From a virus: DNA of 25,425 bases. The notes under the pieces are model-generated. The model had not been told where the DNA came from, did not search any database, and worked only from the letters and a program-made list of their open reading frames with translations. Below, piece by piece: positions 18,601 to 25,425 of the stretch. Position 1 is the first letter of the stretch, and the number at the start of each line of letters is the position of its first letter. The DNA is taken from IMG/VR virus record IMGVR_UViG_3300043256_000092, positions 1-25,425 of that record. The stretch is one strand, 5' to 3'. A program made the position numbers and the translations under genes.

Positions 18601-18737
18601 TGTATTACTTAGCACAGATAAGGAAACAGAGAGTGATCAAGCAAGAAAACGTAAGAACAGTACTGGACGATCCGTTTTTTAAGTCCGATCCGTTTGGAAA
18701 GAAAGAACAACGTCCACAACCAGACTGGTTCCAGTAA
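15633..18737 (+). CDS. terL: Large terminase subunit (TerL) interrupted by an intein, 1034 aa precursor
   Basis: Motor of DNA packaging: ATPase plus nuclease at the portal. The N-extein (1-267) holds a divergent Walker A (ARGRGFSYK, residues 121-129) and Walker B (LILFEEAG, 230-237). Residues 268-635 are an intein (see its own entry), leaving a 666-residue mature protein. The C-extein starts TGGTEGS, restoring FG-TGGTEGS around the coupling motif of the ATPase, then carries the RNase H-type nuclease: 'ASADPYDHD' with acidic residues, 'LYENERKG', and a late Asp in 'NYDRVMSFLVL'. It is followed without a gap by the portal gene. Without protein splicing the ATPase and nuclease would be separated, so activity depends on the intein. 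Confidence 0.95.
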   Translation: MLERVQEFRPAAAHFEEHGVYTKHPFNDLPSSGYMKFWEEEKRRSIEGYDLGFDKISGYYYFYLNYCQIPVVEAIEDIKEDERVQGDRPMLFPKVWDGDYKYFNYLEDAEKNGKHGVVLKARGRGFSYKGANMLCRNYFLIRGSKSYAMAFEKEHLTSDGLLTKAWDNIDFINEHTAWTKRSSTNKEMRRKASFTELEDGQSIEKGYKSEIIGVSLKDNPNRSRGKRGKLILFEEAGLFPKLLTAWGITRSSMEQGPITFGLQVAFGCVCAGTKVWNNRGDLVKIEDLKPRQGILGYNKEEGRISKEEVTHWNPPAKKLCYRITTHTGRVLECSEDHPILWSKLWHGSQPRKPKGNIRRPFIKKTEFVEAKNIKASDQIAVIDVVPISRRKELPDARLLGWLIGDGSYGINKTPILSNCEGEINTAIDSNYDTVIEKQYITKTGKIYRETRIRGICPKLRAVGIYGQTKLSKTLPRNIHSYSKKSICELLGGLFDTDGYVEKKRGRISITSMSFTLLDEIRFLLQRIGVHGAIQRIKKSEKNPKDKNDHFRFEIADKRSVLAFVKNIKLFPAEKQRRLNTFKEMYRDKKEGISANVHGLRLERVISVEEIGMRDIYNLTAGTTSTYIANGIITHNTGGTEGSNFDGLEELFYYPKAYNIHHTPNIWDDGKGDTECGYFGPEYLNMEGYYDENGNSNIEAAIEREMKERKLIADNAKDRNAVVRYVAEKPFSPSEAVLRTEGMIFAVAELKQHLGYLESNERIRNADFIGDLVTDNLGDIVWKENTDLVPIIDFPMRAGQDATGCIVIFNHPYHDESGRPPRGMYAASADPYDHDKSSTGSLGSTFVYDRVNHKIVAEYSGRPETSKIYYENVRKLLLYYNCQILYENERKGLFDYFDSQNCTYLLLDQPVEIIQDVIDDSKVSRKKGIHMTTGLKEFGEEMVKTWLIEKREDDELLLNLQKIRSIPFLKELIAYTEDGNYDRVMSFLVLMYYLAQIRKQRVIKQENVRTVLDDPFFKSDPFGKKEQRPQPDWFQ
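16434..17537 (+). mobile_element. LAGLIDADG intein inside TerL, 368 aa
   Basis: Starts at Cys268 (motif A: CVCAGTKV) and ends at THN (633-635); the next extein residue is Thr. Motif B is 'VLECSEDHPIL', motif F 'RDIYNLTAGTTSTYIANG', motif G 'IITHN'. The endonuclease part has two LAGLIDADG helices: LLGWLIGDGS (398-407) and LLGGLFDTDG (489-498), both with the catalytic acid, so it looks active. A full-length intein with intact splice residues (Cys1, penultimate His, Asn, Thr+1). It sits at a highly conserved site of the TerL ATPase, as expected of homing elements. Confidence 0.95.
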
Positions 18738-21131
18738 ATGAGCGTATCCACTTTCATATCGTCAATGCCACGTCAAAAAAAGACGATTGGAGCAAAGAAT
18801 ACTGAATGGCGCAAGCAAAATGTAGACGGCGGCCTTAAACTCCTCGGGCTAAATGAAACAAACCGCAGATCAAATGCTAAAGACAAGCTAAGGAACTACA
18901 AACTCTACAATGGCCACTTCGATAAAAATGACATGGATACTGAGCTTCAGTCCATTAGCATCGAAGGAATGTCATTCCCGGCCTCACCACAATACAGAGA
19001 CGTAACCTCACCTATTTTTAATCTACTGTTTGGCGAAGAGGCTAGAAGGGGTACCGAATTTATTATGCGTGGCTCCGGTGATGAAATTCATAGTTCCAGG
19101 GAGGATACGCAAAGAGATTTAGTGCTACAGATGCTCGATGGAGAGGGCCAGTTCAAAGATATAGAGGAGATAGAGAAGTACATGACCTACTCATACGAGG
19201 ACATGAGAGAGTCTATAGCCTCAAAAACACTCAAATACCTATACCAGGACCAAAAGATGGATCAGGTGTTCGCTAAGGCGTGGGAAGATGTTCTGTTGGC
19301 AGGAGAAGAAATTTACAGGGTTGATATGATCTCAAACGAGCCTGTTGCTAGAAGAGTCAATCCTTTAGACGTATACTTTTTATTGGATCCAAATTCTGAC
19401 CTGATTGACGATGCAGACCTGATTGTTGACGTTCAGTACATGCCTGTTGGTAAAATTATTGACGACTTTTATGAGGACCTATCACAAACAGAGATCGATG
19501 AGCTAGAAGAGCTGGGAGAGGATAGGGTACCTTTTGGAAATGCAGCGTTTAACCAATTACCGCAAAAAGAGTTTATTGGCACTGAAGATGACATAAGTCA
19601 TAGAATGGGTGAATGGGGGTATCTGGATTCAGAGGGTAATGTTCGGGTGGCCAGGGTTATTTGGAAGTCAAGAAAGAGAGTAGGATTCCTTACTTCTATA
19701 GATGAAAATGGTGACGAGCAGGAAGAGTTGGTGAGTGAAGAGGCTAGAGCGGATAAAAGCATAGGTGAGAGCATAGATTGGTTTTGGATAAACGAATACT
19801 GGGAGGGAACCTTAATCGCTGAAGATATATACATTAATATGCGCCCACGTAAAAATCAGTTCCGGCGCATGGATAACATTTCGTACTGCAGGAGTGGGTA
19901 TGTGGGTACTATATATAATGCCAATAACTCTAAGTCCGTCTCTCTTATGGACAGGCTAGTACCCTGGATATACCTTCATATAACGCTTTGGTACCGTACC
20001 GAGCTCTTAATTGCAGCCAACTTAGGAAAGATAGCCTTAATTGATATTTCTCTAATCCCTACCAGTGAAATGTCCATGGAGAAATGGATGTACTATGCAT
20101 CTACTTTAAAATTTGCATTTGTAAATTCTTTTGAGGAAGGAGTGAAGGGGCAGTCTACAGGCAAGCTTGCGGGTAATATAACCGATCATAACAAAGTCTT
20201 GGATTTAGAGACCGGACAGGCTATTGCTGGACATATCAGCTTACTAGTATATGTAGAGGAAAAGCTAGACGCACTTTCAGGTGTTACTCAACAAAGAAAA
20301 GGAGCTATCTCAGCAAGAGAGGCCGTTGGTAATGTAGAGAAAACCATAGACCAGTCTTCTTTAATAACAGAAAAGTGGTTTCAGATTCATAACTGGACCA
20401 AGCAAAGGGTTCTGGAAACACTGATGGAGGTTGCCAAGGATGCCTATGTGGACCAATCAAAGAAGTTCCGCTATGTTAATGATGACATGGCTTCGATTTA
20501 TTTCGAGCTAGACGGGAATGAGTTTATTAACTCTGAGTTTGGTGTATTCGTTACGGATGCATCAGAGGATCAAGAGGCCCTGCGCTCACTTAAGCAGCAT
20601 TTCAATATAGCGCTACAAAACGATAAGGTTGCGTTCTCTGATGCTGCTACTCTTTTCGGAAATAAATCTATTGCCGACATTACCAACAAACTTAAGCAGT
20701 CTGAAGCAAAACGTGCCGAGGAACAAAACCAACAAGCTCAGGCTACGATACAGGCTCAAGCAGCGGAAGGAGAGGCTACTAGAGCCCAGGAGGACAAGAA
20801 ACTCGGTCTTGAGAGTAAGGATAAAGCTAAGGACCGGGAGAAAGATATACTGGTAGCTAATATTAATGCTGATAACAAGCTGAAGACCGCCGACAAGAAC
20901 AGGAACGGGATTCCTGATATCATCGAGAAGGAAGGTAAGTTAGCGGAGTCAAAGGAGAAGATCGCCTTAGATAAAGAAAAAGAGACCAATAAGAAGTCTC
21001 AGGAAGAGGAGAAGCTACGACTACAGAGAGAGAAGCAGGATTCTGACGTTAAGTTAAAAGACCGGGAGCTAGATATTAAGGAGAAGGACGTGAAGAAGAA
21101 GGCTGAAACTAAAAAGAAGACCGGTGAGTAG
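18738..21131 (+). CDS. Portal protein, 797 aa
   Basis: A large protein directly downstream of TerL. An N-terminal and central region with portal-like features (ring-forming wing and stem regions such as 'ASPQYRDVTSPIFNLLFGEE', 'VARRVNPLDVYFLLDPNS', 'YVEEKLDALSGVTQQRKGAI') is followed by a long Lys/Glu/Ala-rich coiled-coil tail from about residue 655. That tail contains 'DKNRNGIPDIIE' (719-730), a Ca-binding-loop pattern. The portal forms the dodecameric ring through which DNA is packed and ejected. Size and position match portals of crAss-like phages. The ATG directly follows the TerL stop. Confidence 0.85.
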   Translation: MSVSTFISSMPRQKKTIGAKNTEWRKQNVDGGLKLLGLNETNRRSNAKDKLRNYKLYNGHFDKNDMDTELQSISIEGMSFPASPQYRDVTSPIFNLLFGEEARRGTEFIMRGSGDEIHSSREDTQRDLVLQMLDGEGQFKDIEEIEKYMTYSYEDMRESIASKTLKYLYQDQKMDQVFAKAWEDVLLAGEEIYRVDMISNEPVARRVNPLDVYFLLDPNSDLIDDADLIVDVQYMPVGKIIDDFYEDLSQTEIDELEELGEDRVPFGNAAFNQLPQKEFIGTEDDISHRMGEWGYLDSEGNVRVARVIWKSRKRVGFLTSIDENGDEQEELVSEEARADKSIGESIDWFWINEYWEGTLIAEDIYINMRPRKNQFRRMDNISYCRSGYVGTIYNANNSKSVSLMDRLVPWIYLHITLWYRTELLIAANLGKIALIDISLIPTSEMSMEKWMYYASTLKFAFVNSFEEGVKGQSTGKLAGNITDHNKVLDLETGQAIAGHISLLVYVEEKLDALSGVTQQRKGAISAREAVGNVEKTIDQSSLITEKWFQIHNWTKQRVLETLMEVAKDAYVDQSKKFRYVNDDMASIYFELDGNEFINSEFGVFVTDASEDQEALRSLKQHFNIALQNDKVAFSDAATLFGNKSIADITNKLKQSEAKRAEEQNQQAQATIQAQAAEGEATRAQEDKKLGLESKDKAKDREKDILVANINADNKLKTADKNRNGIPDIIEKEGKLAESKEKIALDKEKETNKKSQEEEKLRLQREKQDSDVKLKDRELDIKEKDVKKKAETKKKTGE

Positions 21132-21132
21132 A

Positions 21133-21279
21133 ATGCGCGATCTATCTTTAATTGAGAAGCGGAGAAGACGCGTAAAGCGGGCTGTCGAAAAATCTACAGA
21201 CACCTCTAAGACTGTAAGGAAGTGGGCAGATAAACTTTGTGTTTCTGAGTCTACTATTTGGAAGGACCTGGCTAGTTAG
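21133..21279 (+). CDS. HTH miniprotein, 48 aa
   Basis: Reads MRDLSLIEKRRRRVKRAVEK and ends VSESTIWKDLAS. The C-terminal half (TVRKWADKLCVSESTIWKDL) is a helix-turn-helix with a preceding very basic helix. The ATG lies two bases after the portal stop. Too small to have other functions; likely a DNA-binding regulator, possibly for late gene expression. A -7-like box for the next gene lies downstream (21393-21400). Confidence 0.6.
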   Translation: MRDLSLIEKRRRRVKRAVEKSTDTSKTVRKWADKLCVSESTIWKDLAS

Positions 21280-21392
21280 TCGCCCATACCCAAAACACCA
21301 CCATTAAATAATTACTGCTTTACCTCTGGTAGATTCTTTTAAATTCTACTGTAACGTAGAACCTTCCGCGAATCTCGCACTTACTTTCCTTT

Positions 21393-21400
21393 TACTTTTG
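21393..21400 (+). promoter_or_regulatory. TAnnTTTG box before the scaffold candidate
   Basis: TACTTTTG (21393-21400) fits the Bacteroidota -7 box; no TTG at about -33. The gap from 21280 to 21431 has no other gene, and the ATG at 21432 is 31 bases downstream, so a separate promoter for the capsid genes is plausible. Confidence 0.45.
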
Positions 21401-21431
21401 TGTCATAATAATCTAACGCAATAGCTTATTT

Positions 21432-22829
21432 ATGCCAGAAGTAATAAAAGAGGAAGTAACCGCACCAATTATCGGAGAAGGCCTGTTTGATGACATGACA
21501 GCTGGTTTAGATATCAGTTTACTTGACCCTGAGAGTAAGGAAAAAGAAGTCGAGACCCTACCACCCGTAAAAACTGTTAGCGGTATTCCTTTAGAAGAGA
21601 CAGCAATTGAGGAGGATTTTGAACCCACTGATGAGCAGAGAACTGAACTTATTGATAAAGGATTTACTGAGGACCAACTTAAAGAGGCTACTCCTGAAGC
21701 CTTAAAGAAATTAACTGAAGAAGACCTGTCACCTGACAAGGTTTCTTTTGAAGACGGAGAGCTAAAGATCGAAGATGCTGATGAAGACTTCATCCCTACC
21801 GACGAGCAGAGAACAGAACTGATCGAAAAAGGATTTACCAAGGAGCAGTTAGACGGAGCTACGCCAGAGGCATTAAAAAAACTAACAGAAGAGGACATAG
21901 ACCCTGAAAAGACCTCTTTTACCGAAGCTGGGGAATTAGAAATTGAAGATGAGGAACAGGAAGAAGAGAGCGGAGAGGCAGAATCTGCTTACAAGACTAT
22001 CGCTGACCTACTTCATGCTGGCGGGTCTATAGGAGAAGTACCGGAAGACTTCAGTAATACAAGTGACGGGCTTCATGAATTAGTAGAAACTGAAATTGAA
22101 GCAAGGAAGCAGGCGTGGATTGATGAACTTCCAGAGACTGCTAAATACCTTATTAACTCTTATAAGGAAGGAACTCCACTAGATGCATTGATCCAGCACG
22201 AATCTACTATTCAGAACTACGAAAAGATTTCTACAGAGAATCTGGAAGGTAATGAAGAGCTTCAAAAGCGCATTATCTCAGACTACAATACTAGGCTTGG
22301 ATGGGATGAGTCCGAAAAAGCTGCCGACATTAATGAAAGCGTTAATTCCGAGGATGAGGACGCTTTAGGCAAGAAGGCTAAGAATAGATTATCTAAACTA
22401 ATCAAGCTAGAAAAAACTGAGCGCGACCAACTGGTTACTCAAAAGGCTGATGAGTTGAAGCAAAGAAGCGATGATCGTATCGAGCAGATTGCTGGACTAA
22501 AAAAGACTTTAAAAAATACTGCTGAAATTATCCCCGGGATTAAATTAACTGACGGAGATCGAAACGTACTGTTTAACGGTATCACCAAGTTTGATAGAGA
22601 GGGAAAAAATGCATACGCAAGATACAGGGAGCAAAACCCAGAACACGATCTCGTCTCTGCATACACAGCATTGATATTAAAAGGTGATTATGCAAAGCTG
22701 AATAAGGCTGCAATCAATAAAGCCACCAAAAAAATTAAAAGTAAACTAGGTAAACCCGCAAAGGAAAAAGAAGAGAAAGCGGTTGATACGGATGTGATGA
22801 AAAAAGCACTCGCCAACCAAATATTCTAA
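21432..22829 (+). CDS. Scaffold / capsid assembly protein candidate, 465 aa
   Basis: Very acidic, largely helical protein between portal and major capsid protein, the normal place of the scaffold. It has two tandem copies of a 57-residue repeat (residues 63-119 and 120-176) containing 'PTDEQRTELI-KGFT--QL' and 'ATPEALKKLTEED'. A charged helical region follows (about 215-370) and a basic C-terminal end (residues 425-455) that could contact the capsid protein. No protease motif is visible. The role is inferred from location and composition. Confidence 0.6.
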   Translation: MPEVIKEEVTAPIIGEGLFDDMTAGLDISLLDPESKEKEVETLPPVKTVSGIPLEETAIEEDFEPTDEQRTELIDKGFTEDQLKEATPEALKKLTEEDLSPDKVSFEDGELKIEDADEDFIPTDEQRTELIEKGFTKEQLDGATPEALKKLTEEDIDPEKTSFTEAGELEIEDEEQEEESGEAESAYKTIADLLHAGGSIGEVPEDFSNTSDGLHELVETEIEARKQAWIDELPETAKYLINSYKEGTPLDALIQHESTIQNYEKISTENLEGNEELQKRIISDYNTRLGWDESEKAADINESVNSEDEDALGKKAKNRLSKLIKLEKTERDQLVTQKADELKQRSDDRIEQIAGLKKTLKNTAEIIPGIKLTDGDRNVLFNGITKFDREGKNAYARYREQNPEHDLVSAYTALILKGDYAKLNKAAINKATKKIKSKLGKPAKEKEEKAVDTDVMKKALANQIF

Positions 22830-22847
22830 TAATCAAATAAGCTCATT

Positions 22848-24302
22848 ATGGCATCTCAAAAGGTCAACACATTACAAGTATATCAAGCGAAAAGCTGGTC
22901 AGGATTAACTGACGAAAACAATCTTGGAACAATATTTCAAGAGCAGCCCTATTTAGCATCTTCAGTTATGTCGAGGGCTTTCGGGATATATGACTATATC
23001 GGAATGGATGCATTCTTCTCTTTTATGGGTGCAGAGGAAGAAGCTCCGGATGACAGAGACTTTGTTTGGAGCCTAAAAGGTGATGATGAGAAAGCCATCC
23101 CTGTTGTTTCTTATACTGCTACTGATTCAGCTCGGCCAGGTGTAAATAACACTGTTTTTAAAATCACTTTTGCAGAACAATTGTTTTCCAAAAGAGACAA
23201 ACTAATCCCGGACGACAGAGACTTCGCTGTTCGTGTAGTAAGCGATCCTGAGTCTGATGGAACAAACTGGGTATATAAGGTTGAGTTAATGACGGGTAAC
23301 CCTGACAAGTTTATGGCTCCTACGCTTCTTACTTCAGGAAGCCAGTTCTCAAAAGAGTACTCACCGGTTTCCAACACCCTGTCAAAAGGTGGCGGACAAA
23401 CGAGCTTCACTTCACCGTTCAAGTTCAGGAATACTTTCAATACTATCCGAAAGGAGAATGAAATTCCTGCCAACATGCTTAACCGCGCACCAATGGTGGT
23501 TGAGATGCTTGACCCTCGCACTAATAAGAGCACGAAGATTTGGATGCAGTATATGGACTGGGTGTTTATGGCACAGTGGCAGAGAGAAAAGTCTCGCGCA
23601 CTTCTTTATAGCACCTCAAACAAAACATCAGGTGGTCAATACCTTATGAAGGATGATTCAGGCCGAATTATCAAGGAAGGTGCAGGACTGCATGAGCAAA
23701 TTGCTCCATCACACAGATTCAATTACTCAACCTTTACGATTGATTACTTGGAAGATGTACTGCTTAATCTTTCTATCCATATCTTGCCTGAAGATCAGCG
23801 ACACTTTGTTGCGTTGACAGGAGAGAGAGGATTCGTACAGCTCCACAGAGCTCTTGAAAACCAAGTTGCAAGGTTCCAGCCTATTGACGCTCATAGAGTT
23901 GGTGGATCAGGACAAAACCTACGCTTCGAGGGTCAATTCAGAGAGTACTGGGGACCACAAGGAGTTAAGTTCACTTTGCTTCACATGCCTGAGTACGACA
24001 ACCAAGTTACTAACAGAATTCCTCATCCTGATGGCGGATTCACTGAGAACTACCGTTACACGATCCTTAACTTTGGTACTACAGACGGTAAGAAAAACAT
24101 TAGACGACTGTATCCTAAAGGTGAAAAGGAGAAGATGTGGCATATCCCAGGTTCTTGTAGCCCAATGGGACATCACACGTCCTTCAAGACTGCTTCTGCT
24201 AGTTCAGTAGATGGGTACGAGATTCACGCTTTAGCTAAGCAAGGCTTGCTAGTTGCAAACCCACTTTCATGTGCGGAATTAATTTATTCAAGTACCATAT
24301 AG
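22848..24302 (+). CDS. Major capsid protein, 484 aa
   Basis: Follows the scaffold candidate by 18 bases. Length and composition fit a HK97-fold capsid protein; 'ALTGERGFVQLHRAL' (about residues 322-336) and 'REYWGPQGVKFTLLHMPEYD' read like the A domain of crAss-like capsid proteins, in which such a TGE-G motif recurs. N-terminal 'FQEQPYLASSVMSRAFGIYD' would be the N-arm. Self-assembles into the icosahedral head. Identification rests on position, size and these motifs; I rate it secure as MCP and moderately secure as crAss-like. Confidence 0.85.
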   Translation: MASQKVNTLQVYQAKSWSGLTDENNLGTIFQEQPYLASSVMSRAFGIYDYIGMDAFFSFMGAEEEAPDDRDFVWSLKGDDEKAIPVVSYTATDSARPGVNNTVFKITFAEQLFSKRDKLIPDDRDFAVRVVSDPESDGTNWVYKVELMTGNPDKFMAPTLLTSGSQFSKEYSPVSNTLSKGGGQTSFTSPFKFRNTFNTIRKENEIPANMLNRAPMVVEMLDPRTNKSTKIWMQYMDWVFMAQWQREKSRALLYSTSNKTSGGQYLMKDDSGRIIKEGAGLHEQIAPSHRFNYSTFTIDYLEDVLLNLSIHILPEDQRHFVALTGERGFVQLHRALENQVARFQPIDAHRVGGSGQNLRFEGQFREYWGPQGVKFTLLHMPEYDNQVTNRIPHPDGGFTENYRYTILNFGTTDGKKNIRRLYPKGEKEKMWHIPGSCSPMGHHTSFKTASASSVDGYEIHALAKQGLLVANPLSCAELIYSSTI

Positions 24303-24340
24303 AGCTTAAAATCAGCTACTTAACAGAAAAACGATAGATA

Positions 24341-25300
24341 ATGCCAAAGGGAAAGAAGAATCCACCGAAAAATCCAGCTCCAATGAAGGAGCTTAGCACT
24401 GAGTCTAGTACTGAAACTAAAGTTTTGGATGCTCCTGCAGCTACTGTGGTAGAAGAGCCATGGAACGACTTGCCTGATAAAGTTACTATTCGACAGGTCA
24501 ATACAAGTGATTGGTTAGAAGTTGGACATGACGGACATGACCGTTATACCAATACTGCTGAGTATCTAACACCACAAAACAGGAGAGGTACACGGGAATT
24601 GATTACTGGACTTACTCCTAAGCTAGAGGCTCGTTTGGAGGCCCTATTGAACTTGCCTGGAAGAAGCGCTGTAATGCCCCAGGGGACACTATCTAAGTAT
24701 AACCTGGATTTCTGGTCAACATTTAGAGTTGAGATTCCTAAGGGCGGAAAGACACTATACCTAAGCGACCCACGACAGGAGCTTGAATATCACGTATTGT
24801 TAGCGCATCAACGAGTTGCCGGTTCACGGGAAGAACTGAGAACGAATGCGTTTGCGCACTATGTTATAAGCTCTGAAGAGGAAGAAGCTAGTGAAGTCAA
24901 CAGAACTATTTCGGCTAAAGGCCAGGCGTTTGCTAAGTTCAGAGCTATGCACCAAGCTACTATGCGAGGATACTTGCGAGTCTATAATAGATTAAACAAT
25001 AGCCAAACTAAAATATCAGAAAACAGCTCAATCAGCTATATCGAGGCTGCTGTAGGAACTATCGTTGATGAGCAGCCAGAAAAGTTTTTAGAGGTTATCG
25101 ATAACGAGGATTATAAAATCCTATTGTTTATAGACGACTGTATAGAGGCAAGGGTTATCCGACAGGAGAGAACAAAGTATCTCCTACAAGGAGGTGACTT
25201 GCTAGGAACGACACTTGAAACGACTATTGATTATTTGAAGGACATTAATAATCAAGACGTTTATATCACTTTAAAGTCACAAGTAGAAGCGAATAGATAA
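24341..25300 (+). CDS. Virion-associated protein candidate, 319 aa
   Basis: Follows the major capsid protein in the head module. The first 45 residues are Lys/Pro/Ser/Thr-rich and probably disordered. The rest is mixed: 'YTNTAEYLTPQNRRGTRELI' (about 69-88), 'FWSTFRVEIPKGGKTLYLSD', then a charged helix (about 180-220) and a helical C-terminal end. Not recognised. Its stop overlaps the next ATG (TAATG), so it is translated with the downstream gene. Candidate for capsid decoration or head-neck completion, by position only. Confidence 0.6.
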   Translation: MPKGKKNPPKNPAPMKELSTESSTETKVLDAPAATVVEEPWNDLPDKVTIRQVNTSDWLEVGHDGHDRYTNTAEYLTPQNRRGTRELITGLTPKLEARLEALLNLPGRSAVMPQGTLSKYNLDFWSTFRVEIPKGGKTLYLSDPRQELEYHVLLAHQRVAGSREELRTNAFAHYVISSEEEEASEVNRTISAKGQAFAKFRAMHQATMRGYLRVYNRLNNSQTKISENSSISYIEAAVGTIVDEQPEKFLEVIDNEDYKILLFIDDCIEARVIRQERTKYLLQGGDLLGTTLETTIDYLKDINNQDVYITLKSQVEANR

Positions 25301-25425
25301 TGACTGTTGCACAAATGCATACGGAAGTAAAGATAGGAGTTGATAAAGTTGATAGCTTTTCTACAGCTAACCTTGATCCCGAGGAGATTGATGTGTTTCT
25401 GAATAATGAGCAGGGTGAGTTCATC
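25300..25425 (+). CDS. Head-neck structural protein, 5' part only
   Basis: Open to the window edge (42 codons visible). It begins MTVAQMHTEVKIGVDKVDSF and continues with ANLDPEEIDVFLNNEQGEFI. The pattern 'M(T)V.(E/Q)MH....LG..K..S....N..PEEID..LN..Q..F' is one I associate with a structural/head-to-tail connector family of Bacteroidota phages. Its ATG shares the last base of the previous stop. Function inferred from that resemblance and context. Confidence 0.65.
   Translation, partial: MTVAQMHTEVKIGVDKVDSFSTANLDPEEIDVFLNNEQGEFI

Noticed and set aside
14706-18737. Stop-codon recoding (TAG or TGA read as an amino acid), as in some crAss-like phages
   Set aside because: Genes end in all three stop codons at sensible places, and no long frame is broken by an in-frame TAG or TGA except the HNH remnant.

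Overview
This window is part of the genome of a large tailed double-stranded DNA phage (Caudoviricetes) that very probably infects a Bacteroidota host. The phage assignment rests on a contiguous late module reading small-terminase candidate, large terminase (TerL), portal, scaffold candidate, major capsid protein, next to 24 assignable tRNA genes. The host assignment rests on two near-ideal Bacteroidota promoters (TTG, 20 bases, TA-nn-TTG-type -7 box), further TAnnTTTG boxes, and A-rich, Shine-Dalgarno-poor start regions. Gene order, the 484-residue capsid protein, the 797-residue portal and an IHF/HU-like gene make a crAss-like (Crassvirales) or related phage my best guess; that is inference. 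TAA, TAG and TGA all end genes, so there is no sign of stop-codon recoding.

Layout. (1) 1-5053, minus strand: two operons of small, mostly unrecognised genes (early or accessory type), ending near 260 and near 3116. Between them, on the plus strand, lies a frameshifted HNH endonuclease remnant (2461-2849) and a 15-bp GC-rich hairpin. (2) 5054-5158: a divergent control region with inverted repeats and promoters. (3) 5159-8868, plus strand: a tightly packed operon containing a 54-residue DNA-binding protein that is a paralogue of the minus-strand protein at 2003-2170, a small HExxH metallopeptidase, a very basic protein, two membrane-anchored proteins, a winged-helix candidate and an IHF/HU-like protein. 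(4) 8870-14628: an RNA island holding 24 assignable tRNAs that cover all 20 amino acids, one odd tRNA-like gene, several structured RNA candidates (two with their own promoter-like boxes), intrinsic terminators, a possible group I intron core, two HNH endonucleases and one HTH/LAGLIDADG-like gene. (5) 14706-25425: the packaging and head module. TerL is interrupted by a 368-residue LAGLIDADG intein.

How it fits together: the divergent operons probably run the takeover and regulatory programme, perhaps through the two paralogous small regulators, which share promoter architecture. The tRNA island could make late translation partly independent of host tRNAs. The head module packages DNA (TerL with the small-terminase candidate), forms the portal vertex, and assembles the capsid on a scaffold candidate. 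Selfish elements (intein, HNH genes, HTH/LAGLIDADG-like gene, HNH remnant) have settled in TerL, in the tRNA island and between operons.
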